Below are positions 53,974 to 62,269 of a DNA stretch of 64,000 bases, piece after piece. Numbering within the stretch: the stretch's first letter is position 1; the number at the start of each line of letters is the position of its first letter. The position numbers and the translations under genes are program-made. Source of the stretch: Amylibacter sp. (GTDB lineage Bacteria; Pseudomonadota; Alphaproteobacteria; Rhodobacterales; Rhodobacteraceae); the NCBI GenBank assembly GCA_021775355.1, contig JAJFHZ010000034.1:310001-374000 (forward strand). The letters are read 5' to 3'. A model generated the notes under the pieces. It did no database searches, was not told the DNA's origin, and saw only the letters and a list, made by a program, of their open reading frames with translations.

Positions 53974-54927
53974 ATGCCGTTAAGATATACCTTTCGCCAG
54001 CTTGAATACTTAGTCGCCGTGGGCGATGCGGGCAGCATTGCGGAAGCCGCTGCGCGGATCAACGTATCCTCACCATCTATTTCCGCGGCGATCAGCCAGT
54101 TGGAAGCTGAATTCGGTGTACAACTGTTCGTGCGCAAACACGCCAAGGGCCTTTCCCTGACGCCGGGCGGGCAGCGGATTTACAATAAGGCCAAACATAT
54201 TCTGGATAGTGCCGCATCCTTGCACGATTTAGCGGGGGAAATTTCTGATAAGGCACGCGGCCCGATCAATGTGGGTTGCTTTGTCACCCTTGCGCCATTG
54301 ATCAGTGCCGCTTTACGGCGTAGTTTTACCGCTGAATATCCCGACGCCAGTGTTACTTTATGTGAAGCGCATCATTCGGATTTATTGCACAAGCTGCGCC
54401 GCGCTGAAATTGATGTGGCAATAACATATGATTTGGAAATCCCCAAAGATGTTGGGTTTGAGCCACTAGCAGAATTATCGACCTATGTAATGGTCAGTGC
54501 GAAGCATAGATTGGCGGGTAAGGGCGCGGTACATCTGGAAGAGCTGCAGAATGATAATTTTATTTTGCTCGATCTTCCCATGAGCCGCGATTATTTTCTG
54601 GCGATGTTCTATAATACAGGCTTGCGCCCAATAGTATCGGATCGCACATCTGATACATCTGTTCTGCGTTCATTGGTGGCGAACGGGATGGGGTATAGCC
54701 TGATAAATGCGCGTACCCGCACCGATATGGCCCCCGACGGACAAAAGCTAGCGTATTTGCGGCTGCTGGGTGATCACACACCGATCAACATCGGACTTGC
54801 CACTATAGAGGCCGCTTATAAATCACGAATTTTACAGGCGTTTGAAGGGCATGCGCGGACAAAAATATCAACTGATTTTATCATCGGCATGTCAACAGGG
54901 CCAAAGGTCGGGCGTTACAAGGCCTGA
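53974..54927 (+). CDS. LysR-family regulator of the oxygenase operon
   Basis: A 317-residue regulator. The N-terminal helix-turn-helix is SIAEAAARINVSSPSISAAI, followed by LEAEFGVQLFVRKHAKGLSLTPGG. The effector domain starts near residue 97 (PINVGCFVTLAPL) and carries MSRDYFLAMF at 203-212. It is 31 bp after the second Rieske gene on the same strand, not divergent as LysR genes often are. A palindrome with a T-N11-A core upstream of the first operon gene is a likely target. Confidence 0.93.
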   Translation: MPLRYTFRQLEYLVAVGDAGSIAEAAARINVSSPSISAAISQLEAEFGVQLFVRKHAKGLSLTPGGQRIYNKAKHILDSAASLHDLAGEISDKARGPINVGCFVTLAPLISAALRRSFTAEYPDASVTLCEAHHSDLLHKLRRAEIDVAITYDLEIPKDVGFEPLAELSTYVMVSAKHRLAGKGAVHLEELQNDNFILLDLPMSRDYFLAMFYNTGLRPIVSDRTSDTSVLRSLVANGMGYSLINARTRTDMAPDGQKLAYLRLLGDHTPINIGLATIEAAYKSRILQAFEGHARTKISTDFIIGMSTGPKVGRYKA

Positions 54928-54973
54928 TGTGCAATTTGCCGATCAGGTCACACCACTTCGTGCCGCGTAATGA

Positions 54974-56128
54974 CTATAATCCCGCGACCAGACGATCTAT
55001 CAGAACAGACAAGGCGGCATCACATTTGTTCAATTGATCAAGGCTGACATATTCGTCGGGTTTGTGCCCTTGCGTCATAGATCCCGGGCCGCAGATAACG
55101 GTGGGAATGTCGAGTTCTTGATCGAATAATCCACCTTCGGTACCAAAGGCCACTTTGATAGTGCCGTTGGCCCCGGTCAGGGATTTTACGAAACCCACAA
55201 CATCTGCGTTCGTGGGGGTGTTTAGCCCGGGGTAAGTGAAAGCGGTGTTGATGTTGATCGCCGCCTCCGGGGCATGTGCACGGGCCATTTTGGTGATTTT
55301 AACAGCGGCGTTTCGCATTTGTGTCAGAATCAATGCGGGATCATCTTGTGCAATGTTCCGGATTTCAAAGTCTAAAGTACATAAGTTAGGTACGATATTG
55401 ACAACCAAACCACCATTGATCTTGCCCACATGTACTGTTGTGTATGGTACGTCATAATCTGCGTCTTTTGCACCGTTTTTGGTAATTTCAACCTGAATGC
55501 TACGCAGTTCAGTAACAAAATCAGCTGCCAGATGGATAGCGTTCAAGCCTGTTGGGGCAAGGGCCGAATGCGCTTCTTTACCGATGCATTCCGCATGCAA
55601 TGCCATTTTACCCTTATGACCCGTTGCAACGGCCATGCCCGTGGGCTCACCTACAATACAAAATAGTGGGCGAAATGGGGCATCTTTTAGCATATCAATC
55701 AGGCTGCGTACACCGATGCAACCAATCTCTTCATCGTGCGATAATGCCAAATGTAATGGTGTTTTCAAGGGCTTGTTAGATGCAATTAATGCACATGACA
55801 GGGCTGAAGCTAAAAAACCTTTCATATCCGCTGTCCCACGCCCGTAAACCCGTCCATCTTTTTGGGTCAATGCAAATGGTGGTACAGTCCAATTCTGTCC
55901 CTCAACAGGGACCACATCAGTGTGACCTGATAATAGTACCCCCGCATGATCTTTGGGACCGATAGTAGCGTATAGGTTGGCTTTGGTGCCTTCTTTATTC
56001 ATAATAAGAGTTATTTCAGCACCTGCATCATTTAACAATTCGCTAACATAGTCGATTAGATCCAAATTTGAACGATGGCTGACCGTGTCAAAAGCAATCA
56101 GTCGGTCAAGTATTTCAAGAGTTTTCAT
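54974..56128 (-). CDS. M20-family deacylase, ArgE-like
   Basis: A 384-residue metallohydrolase annotated by similarity as acetylornithine deacetylase. Metal ligands lie in LLSGHTDVVPVEGQNW, YGRGTADMKGF, SHDEEIGCIG (catalytic Glu-Glu) and the C-terminal GSMTQGHKPDEYVS. A dimerisation domain (GKEAHSALAPTGLNAI) is in the middle. Rhodobacterales usually make ornithine by the ArgJ route, so a catabolic N-acyl substrate is as likely as N-acetylornithine. It overlaps the fusion gene upstream by four bases and converges with the LysR gene. Confidence 0.88.
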   Translation of the reverse strand: MKTLEILDRLIAFDTVSHRSNLDLIDYVSELLNDAGAEITLIMNKEGTKANLYATIGPKDHAGVLLSGHTDVVPVEGQNWTVPPFALTQKDGRVYGRGTADMKGFLASALSCALIASNKPLKTPLHLALSHDEEIGCIGVRSLIDMLKDAPFRPLFCIVGEPTGMAVATGHKGKMALHAECIGKEAHSALAPTGLNAIHLAADFVTELRSIQVEITKNGAKDADYDVPYTTVHVGKINGGLVVNIVPNLCTLDFEIRNIAQDDPALILTQMRNAAVKITKMARAHAPEAAININTAFTYPGLNTPTNADVVGFVKSLTGANGTIKVAFGTEGGLFDQELDIPTVICGPGSMTQGHKPDEYVSLDQLNKCDAALSVLIDRLVAGL

Positions 56129-59121
56129 GTTAGATTTTCTACCTCTGCCAAAACTTGATCCAATACGGTCAAGATCATCGCTACATCATCTTTTTCAATG
56201 GTCAAGGGCGGACGAATTTTCAAGATATTATCTGCAGGCCCTTCGGTGCCCATTAAAATACGGTTTTCACGCATGCGGTTTTTAACATATTCAGCGATTT
56301 TTGTTGCAGGGTTGCGACTGGTACTATCCGTGACCAAATCGACCCCAATAAACAAGCCGTAGCCGCGCACGTCACCCACAATATCGTATTTATCTTGCAG
56401 TTCTTGCAAACCTGCAATCAACATATCACCCATGATCCGTGCATTTTCCATCAGACCTTCGTCATCGACAATATCCAGCACCTCTTTGCCCATGCGACAT
56501 GACAGGTTAGAACCGCCAAAGGTTGAGAAATACTCTGGCCCGCGGGCAAAGCTATCAGCGATTTCACGCGTTGTGATCACAACACCAATCGGATGGCCGT
56601 TACCAATGGGTTTACCCAATACAACAATATCCGGGATGGCATTTTGTTGTTCAAAACCAAAGTAATAGCTACCCAATCGGCCTAAACTCGTTTGCACCTC
56701 ATCTGCGATGCAGACACCACCTGCTGTACGTATTTTTTCGTAAACGGATGCCAAATACCCGACAGGGGGTATAATTTGCCCACCGACACTGGGGAAAGTT
56801 TCGGCGATAAAGCCCGCAAGTTTACCCTTTTTGCTTGTGATCACATTTACTGCATCATCAATAAGGCGCGCATATTTTTCCGCCCTATCAGGATCATCGC
56901 GACAAAACCGTCCACGATAATCATCCGCCACATCAACCAGATGCACCCAATCGGGCTTCCCGATACCACCCTTGGCGTTGAATTTATAGGCTGAAACATC
57001 AATCGCACCGGTCGTGTTACCATGATACCCGTGGTCAGGTGTGATCATATCTTTGCCGCCCGTGTGTGCGCGGGCCAAACGTAGGGCCAGTTCATTTGCC
57101 TCGGAGCCGGAATTAACGAAGAAACATACGTTTAGTGCATCGGGTAATTTTTCGGTTATTTTGTCAGCGAAAGCAATTTGTGCAGGATGTAGGTAGCGCG
57201 TGTTTGTATTTATTCGCTTCAATTGATCCGCCGCAACATTCGCAATTCGTGGATGGGCATGACCCACATGCGGGACATTGTTGTAACTGTCCAGATAGGG
57301 CCGTCCCCATTCATCAAACAAATGGTGTTTCCAGCCACGCAGAAACATAACCGGGTCACTGTAGGTCAATTTTAAATTGTCACTGAACTTTGACTGCCGT
57401 TCGGCCAAGACATCTGTTTTTTCTATCTGCGGATAGGCGGTTTTTGTAACAGGTAAATTCAATAATGCCGCAGGATTGGGGCATAATTTTTGCCACAGAT
57501 ACATCTCATCCGGGTCAGCAACCCCGGCCCAGTCATCGTCCATACCGTTGGTACTTAACGCCAGTTGGAAGTGCAAATGCGGCGCCCAACCGCCATTTTG
57601 GGCAATGTCACCTAAAGCTGCAAAAACCTCACCTTTTGCCAAAACCTGACCAACAGAAAGCTTGGCAAACGAAGCGGGGGATAGGTGACCGTAAAGCGTA
57701 AAAAATGCATCCCCTTCAGGGGCTTCATGGCGTAATATAACCATACCACCATAATCCAGATGCCCAGTTCGGTTATCTGTAAATTCAACACTTGCAGCTA
57801 AAGGTGTTTGTATTGGTGTGCCCGAAGGTGCAAAAACGTCAACGCCCAGATGAACCGTGCGCCTGTTGCTGGCCTTCCACGTACCTTTGCGAAAAGCGGT
57901 ATCGGTATAAATTAACCGTGGTTCGGCATAATACCCCAGCCAAACAGGGGCATCCATATCAATCTCAGCGGCTTCTTGTCGTGTCAGATCAAACGGGTTT
58001 TGTGGGATTGTTGCGTTTTCGACAGATAAAGAACCCATTGGGGCATCTCTAAGATCTTGACCCATAACAGGGGCAAAATTCCCGCACTCTTTAGCCAACC
58101 ATGCCTGAATGCGTGGGGCCGCATCAGTCACGGGAAAACCGCAAACTGCGCGCAAACGGGCCACGATCAACCCTGAATTTATACTTCCCGCATCCAAAAA
58201 TGCCCATGCAGGGGCTTGGCTGATCACAATATACGGATCATCAGGGTTCTCTTGCGCCATTAGGGTAGAGTTCACCACACTGACCGCCAAACGCAGACGC
58301 AGCAATGGCCAGATCAAGTCAACTTCAACCGCCGTTAGCGGATATATACTGTGGTACCCCTTAACCAATGCGGCCAATGCCGTTTCAGGTTCCGGGTGAT
58401 CCAGCACTATATAAGCGGCCGTAATAGCAAGGTCACAAATACGCGGGGCCGCGCACATGTCACCCAAATCAATCAGACCCGTGACATGCGCTGCTTTGGC
58501 CAGTGAGCCATCAACAATAATATTATAATCGTTTACATCATTATGGATTGCGACATTTGGTAAAGTATCAAGGGCGGGTTTGATCGCATAAAATTCTTGT
58601 ACAATATTGGAAATCAGCCGCTGCCGATCTGCATTATCAATCGTGTTGATATGCTGCGCAATCCAATCCCCTTGGGTCAAATTCCACTTGAAATCACGTT
58701 GCAGGGCAGGGTGATCGAAGTTCTGTAACGCTTTATCCATACCGCCTACGCAAACCCCGACATTGTGTAATAAGTCAGCATTATGCGGTTTCCAATCGGC
58801 ATAAACCTTGCCCACCACCTTTTCCATCAACCAGACGATACGGTTCGCGCCATTTTCGTCGGTGACAATTGCGAAAAACGCATCATTATTGGTTTTGATG
58901 ATCTCAGGCACAGGCACACGTGAGGCTACATTGCGAATGTGATCAAAAGCACGGCATTGCAGGTCTACAAAATCCGTTTTGCACCCTGCACGCATGACCT
59001 TCAAAATATAATGGCAATCGCTTGTTGCCATAAAGTTTAGGTCATATTCGCCATTCAAACGGGTAAGCGTTGCTTCTATACCCCAAATCTGTTTTAGAAC
59101 CTGTTGCCAATGCGTATTCAT
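56125..59121 (-). CDS. Kinase / M23 / class III aminotransferase-like fusion protein
   Basis: A 998-residue protein with three parts. Residues 1-330 are an aminoglycoside/hydroxylysine kinase-like domain (IHNDVNDYN at 192-200; GLIDLGD at 215-221). Residues 395-545 are an M23 metallopeptidase-like fold with His424, Asp428 and His515-x-His517 (VHLGVDVFAPSG; YGHLSP; APHLHF). Residues 580-998 are a class III PLP enzyme (NSGSEANELALRLARAHTGG; IADEVQTSLGR; PLP lysine Lys837 in VLGKPIGNG). The last part resembles phospho-lyases for ethanolamine phosphate or 5-phosphohydroxylysine, whose substrates a kinase of this type makes. No signal peptide is present, so the M23 part is cytoplasmic. I infer phosphorylation of an amino alcohol followed by elimination. 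Confidence 0.9.
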   Translation of the reverse strand: MNTHWQQVLKQIWGIEATLTRLNGEYDLNFMATSDCHYILKVMRAGCKTDFVDLQCRAFDHIRNVASRVPVPEIIKTNNDAFFAIVTDENGANRIVWLMEKVVGKVYADWKPHNADLLHNVGVCVGGMDKALQNFDHPALQRDFKWNLTQGDWIAQHINTIDNADRQRLISNIVQEFYAIKPALDTLPNVAIHNDVNDYNIIVDGSLAKAAHVTGLIDLGDMCAAPRICDLAITAAYIVLDHPEPETALAALVKGYHSIYPLTAVEVDLIWPLLRLRLAVSVVNSTLMAQENPDDPYIVISQAPAWAFLDAGSINSGLIVARLRAVCGFPVTDAAPRIQAWLAKECGNFAPVMGQDLRDAPMGSLSVENATIPQNPFDLTRQEAAEIDMDAPVWLGYYAEPRLIYTDTAFRKGTWKASNRRTVHLGVDVFAPSGTPIQTPLAASVEFTDNRTGHLDYGGMVILRHEAPEGDAFFTLYGHLSPASFAKLSVGQVLAKGEVFAALGDIAQNGGWAPHLHFQLALSTNGMDDDWAGVADPDEMYLWQKLCPNPAALLNLPVTKTAYPQIEKTDVLAERQSKFSDNLKLTYSDPVMFLRGWKHHLFDEWGRPYLDSYNNVPHVGHAHPRIANVAADQLKRINTNTRYLHPAQIAFADKITEKLPDALNVCFFVNSGSEANELALRLARAHTGGKDMITPDHGYHGNTTGAIDVSAYKFNAKGGIGKPDWVHLVDVADDYRGRFCRDDPDRAEKYARLIDDAVNVITSKKGKLAGFIAETFPSVGGQIIPPVGYLASVYEKIRTAGGVCIADEVQTSLGRLGSYYFGFEQQNAIPDIVVLGKPIGNGHPIGVVITTREIADSFARGPEYFSTFGGSNLSCRMGKEVLDIVDDEGLMENARIMGDMLIAGLQELQDKYDIVGDVRGYGLFIGVDLVTDSTSRNPATKIAEYVKNRMRENRILMGTEGPADNILKIRPPLTIEKDDVAMILTVLDQVLAEVENLT

Positions 59122-59187
59122 GGCTGCTCCTTACCAATGCAGTGCGTATAAATCGGTTGTTTAGCAAAAGACGGGTGATTAAAACCC

Positions 59188-60225
59188 CTAATCGGGTGCA
59201 AACCCCGCCAGAAGTTGGTGTATCCCAAAAATCGCTCCTGCAACAATGGCCACCAGTGTGACGGGGGCGGAGTAGGCAAGGGTGGAAAATGCACTGACAC
59301 CCTGACCTACCGAGCAACCGATTGCAATAATACCGCCAATACCCATCAGGCAGGCCCCCATTACTTGACGCCCTAATTCACGAGGGTCTTCACAGGCTTC
59401 CCATCTGAAATGCCCTTTGATCCGAGAGCCGATAAATGCCCCGATCATAACCCCAAGTACAGAACCTGTGGAAAACCCGAAGCCTGCACCGGAAGATGTC
59501 ATAAGATATAAAAGAGTGCTGCCAAGCGGGGCGGTGAACGTATAACCACGCACGGCAACTTCTTCGAAACTGGCTTCATGCAGAACACTTGTCCCCCAGA
59601 ACGCACTGGCAATCGCAAGCCCTGCAGCAATGCCCCAGAACACGGCCCCCTTGCGCTGCCGTAATGGTGCGTAAAGCAAGGCCCATATGATCAAGCCAAG
59701 GGCAATGATGGTTGCAAATATAATAGGTGGCGCACCTGTGATGTCCGACAATAGATGTGCAATTCCTTGCGGTGCGTCAGCGTCATCGGTTGGAAACAGA
59801 AAAACGCGTATTGGTGCCAAAGGGCCGTTCAGCGTAAAAAAGCCGGAAACAGCAATGACAATGACAACCACCATTGCCCTTAAATCACCGCCACCAAAAC
59901 GTGCCAGTGCCCCAAAGCCGCAATTGCCGGATAGGGCCATGCCATATCCGAAGATCAAACCACCGATGATACTGGCAAAAGGGTTCCATTCAACGCGGTG
60001 GTATACTGTCCCAGAGATGTCCACTTGGCCTGCCGCATCCAAAATGAAAACACATAGCATTGCCACACCAAGGACGATGCCCCAAAGCCGTATGCGGCGT
60101 TGGTCATGGCCCATGTAAGCACTTTCGATCGCGCCAAAAGTACAGAACTCGCCTAAACGTGCAGCAAGCCCTAAAACAAGCCCGCCTGTCAGGCCCAACA
60201 AAGCGGCCATTAGTGCATAGTCCAT
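59188..60225 (-). CDS. YeeE/YedE-family (TsuA-like) sulfur-compound transporter
   Basis: A 345-residue membrane protein with about nine or ten helices and an internal repeat. The three conserved cysteines that pass thiosulfate in TsuA are visible: ARLGEFCTFGAIE, LSGNCGFGALARFGGGD and AIGCSVGQGVSA. It imports thiosulfate or another reduced sulfur species. It follows an SqrR/BigR-type repressor gene by 36 bp, which fits sulfide- or persulfide-responsive control. Confidence 0.9.
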   Translation of the reverse strand: MDYALMAALLGLTGGLVLGLAARLGEFCTFGAIESAYMGHDQRRIRLWGIVLGVAMLCVFILDAAGQVDISGTVYHRVEWNPFASIIGGLIFGYGMALSGNCGFGALARFGGGDLRAMVVVIVIAVSGFFTLNGPLAPIRVFLFPTDDADAPQGIAHLLSDITGAPPIIFATIIALGLIIWALLYAPLRQRKGAVFWGIAAGLAIASAFWGTSVLHEASFEEVAVRGYTFTAPLGSTLLYLMTSSGAGFGFSTGSVLGVMIGAFIGSRIKGHFRWEACEDPRELGRQVMGACLMGIGGIIAIGCSVGQGVSAFSTLAYSAPVTLVAIVAGAIFGIHQLLAGFAPD

Positions 60226-60261
60226 CTTTGCGCCCTCCCAAACGTAAAGACATCCGCCCGA

Positions 60262-60597
60262 TTATTTATCTTTACAGAACTCTTCATGAAGTAGGCTGAT
60301 CAATCGAAAGACTTTCGGATCTTTAATCGTATAATAGATCGCTTTGCCATCGCGGCGATAATCGACAATCCCTTCCAGACGCAGACGGGCCAGTTGCTGG
60401 CTTACCGCGGCTTGGCGTGATGACAACAGATTCTCCAATTCGGTCACTGACTTTTCGCCTTTAACCAAATGACACAAGATCATCAATCGGCCTTCATGGG
60501 CCATAGCTTTCAGGAAGTTTGCAGCGGCTCGACCGTTCTCATACATATCGTCAATTTCAAAGCTTTCGCTTAATTTTTTGGCCAAGCTCATCGTCAA
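60262..60597 (-). CDS. ArsR-type persulfide-sensing repressor (SqrR/BigR/SoxR-like)
   Basis: A 111-residue winged-helix repressor. FLKAMAHEGRLMILCHLVKGEKSV and SRQAAVSQQLARLRLEGIV form the DNA-binding region. Two cysteines, Cys42 and Cys108 (LMILCHL; EEFCKDK), match the pair that forms a tetrasulfide bridge in SqrR of Rhodobacter capsulatus. It should derepress sulfur-oxidation genes when persulfides accumulate. It overlaps the GlcG-like gene by four bases and lies between sulfur-related genes. Confidence 0.92.
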   Translation of the reverse strand: MTMSLAKKLSESFEIDDMYENGRAAANFLKAMAHEGRLMILCHLVKGEKSVTELENLLSSRQAAVSQQLARLRLEGIVDYRRDGKAIYYTIKDPKVFRLISLLHEEFCKDK

Positions 60598-61088
60598 AAT
60601 CCTAACAAGTCATCTTCTATAGCGGCAATGCCTGCACGAGCGCATTCATCGTCCAAGGTTCCACCTGGTGCCCCCGATACGCCAATTCCGCCAACAATGC
60701 TACCCTCTGCTTCAACGGGCACACCACCGCCAAGGGGCAGGGCGTTTGTTATGAAGCGAATGCCGTAAGCTTCTTCACCTGCCTGTGTCAGATCACTAAA
60801 GCTGACGGTGTCTGTGCGAAAGCTGACGGATGTCCAAGCTTTACGCCCAGCGGTTTCTTCAACGTGCGGGCCAGCAAAGCGGTCACGCACAAAGGCTTGG
60901 GTTAATCCGAAGCGGTCAACGACGGCTACGCCAACCTGAAAACCCTGTTCACGGCAATGGTTCATCGCGGCTACCGCAAGCTTGATTGCAATTTCCGGTT
61001 TCATAACCTTGAACTCGACAAAGGCATCATCTTCCCCTGCATGTAACGGTGTGGCAAAAATCAGGGCGGCTATAAGTAGTTTTTTCAT
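60594..61088 (-). CDS. Secreted GlcG/HbpS-family protein
   Basis: A 164-residue protein with a signal peptide (MKKLLIAALIFATPLHAGED, cleavage after AHAG-like LHA). The mature part is a GlcG/HbpS domain (NHCREQGFQVGVAVVDRFG; GGVPVEAEGSIVGGIGVSG). Members bind haem or cobalamin, or are of unknown function. It overlaps the repressor gene downstream by four bases and the SoxS-like gene upstream by four bases, so all three are one operon. Its part in sulfur redox chemistry is unclear. Confidence 0.85.
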   Translation of the reverse strand: MKKLLIAALIFATPLHAGEDDAFVEFKVMKPEIAIKLAVAAMNHCREQGFQVGVAVVDRFGLTQAFVRDRFAGPHVEETAGRKAWTSVSFRTDTVSFSDLTQAGEEAYGIRFITNALPLGGGVPVEAEGSIVGGIGVSGAPGGTLDDECARAGIAAIEDDLLGF

Positions 61089-61459
61089 GTGGCACCTTTC
61101 GCGGTTTCAAATTCGGGTAGGGGTTTTAGGATACGGGCCAACAGGCCCCAGAAAAAGTCTTCGCCCGGATAACCTTCGATACGATCAATTTCGACACCAT
61201 TGTCGACAACAATAAATGTGGGCGTATAGAAAGGGCGGGATTTCAAGGCTAATGTGTCAGGAACAGCATCATGTACGTCCAGCCTGACCAAAGGGGCTGT
61301 ACGACCCTCTTGGGTTTTTGGATAAATCGCGGAAATCTCATCATCCCATTTTTCACACCAAACACATCCCGCTTCTTCAAACATCAATAGTTTCACCTCA
61401 CCTGCCAATACGGGCATGGAGCAAAAAAAGAATATCAATGTGCAAAGTCGTGTGATCAT
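61085..61459 (-). CDS. Periplasmic thioredoxin-fold protein, SoxS-like
   Basis: A 124-residue protein with a signal peptide (TRLCTLIFFFCSMPVLAGE). The redox site is CVWC in FEEAGCVWCEKWDDEI. SRPFYTPTFIVVDNG gives the cis-proline. In Paracoccus and roseobacters SoxS is the small periplasmic thioredoxin that reactivates the Sox complex and is encoded next to SoxR, SoxV and SoxW, as here. It heads the minus-strand operon and is divergent from the SoxV-like gene. Confidence 0.85.
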   Translation of the reverse strand: MITRLCTLIFFFCSMPVLAGEVKLLMFEEAGCVWCEKWDDEISAIYPKTQEGRTAPLVRLDVHDAVPDTLALKSRPFYTPTFIVVDNGVEIDRIEGYPGEDFFWGLLARILKPLPEFETAKGAT

Positions 61460-61474
61460 TGACGGGGCCTAAAT

Positions 61475-61500
61475 AACATATATAAAAATTGTAATATGTT
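61475..61500. promoter_or_regulatory. Candidate repressor operator between soxS-like and soxV-like genes
   Basis: AACATAT, 12 bp, ATATGTT: a 7-bp perfect inverted repeat in the 63-bp region between the divergent genes. AT-rich repeats of this kind are typical operators for BigR/SqrR-type ArsR repressors, and such a repressor is encoded in the minus-strand operon. The assignment is positional. Confidence 0.55.
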
Positions 61501-61522
61501 TTTCTGTTAAGGACAAGCTTAG

Positions 61523-62263
61523 ATGCTTATGGACATTACATTTGGTGGCGCGGTTGTTGCTGGCCTATTAAGCTTCTTCTCGCCGTGCATCTTGCCTATC
61601 GTGCCATTTTACCTGTGTTATATGGCTGGTATCAGTATGTCAGATCTGCAAGGGCAAGATGATATTCCTAGCCATACCCACCGCAAACTGATCTTCGCCA
61701 GCATATGTTTCGCCCTTGGTGTTACTACTATTTTCGTACTTCTGGGTCTTGGAGCTACTGCATTGGGGCAGGCTTTTCGGATGTGGAAACAGGAACTGGC
61801 CTATATCTCAGCCGCGTTTTTGTTTGTTTTTGGACTGCATTTCTTGGGTTTGATCCGTATCCCTCTTTTGTACCGCGAGGCCAGAATGGAAGCCAATACC
61901 GATCCAACAACGTTTGTGGGATCTTATATTATGGGCCTTGCTTTCGGTTTTGGCTGGACACCTTGCGTTGGCCCTGCACTGGCCGCGATATTGATGGTGG
62001 CAAGCGGTATGGGTGATATGCTGCAAGGCGGGTTGTTGCTGCTGGTCTACGGACTGGCCATGACACTGCCCTTTGTGATTGCCGCCATTTTTGCCAAACC
62101 GTTTTTGCGCTGGATGCAACGTAACCGTAAGTATCTTGGGCATGTGGAAAAAGTGATTGGGGTGATGCTGATCCTGTTTGCTGTTCTGATCGCCACCAAT
62201 TCTATGAACTATATCGCCAACCTGATGCTTAAATATATCCCATGGTTTTCCACAATTGGATAG
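61523..62263 (+). CDS. soxV: CcdA/SoxV-family thiol-disulfide transporter
   Basis: A 246-residue membrane protein with six helices that carries electrons from cytoplasmic thioredoxin to periplasmic proteins. The two reactive cysteines are in SFFSPCILPIVPFYLCYMAG and FGFGWTPCVGPALAA. The neighbouring SoxW- and SoxS-like thioredoxins are its likely partners, so I use soxV; a general ccdA for cytochrome c maturation is the alternative. An ATG at 61529 is a possible alternate start. Confidence 0.85.
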   Translation: MLMDITFGGAVVAGLLSFFSPCILPIVPFYLCYMAGISMSDLQGQDDIPSHTHRKLIFASICFALGVTTIFVLLGLGATALGQAFRMWKQELAYISAAFLFVFGLHFLGLIRIPLLYREARMEANTDPTTFVGSYIMGLAFGFGWTPCVGPALAAILMVASGMGDMLQGGLLLLVYGLAMTLPFVIAAIFAKPFLRWMQRNRKYLGHVEKVIGVMLILFAVLIATNSMNYIANLMLKYIPWFSTIG

Positions 62264-62269
62264 GAGAAT

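Noticed and set aside
54974-56128. Assigning the M20 gene to arginine biosynthesis as argE
   Set aside because: The motifs fit but the context is catabolic and this bacterial group normally uses ArgJ, so no symbol is given.
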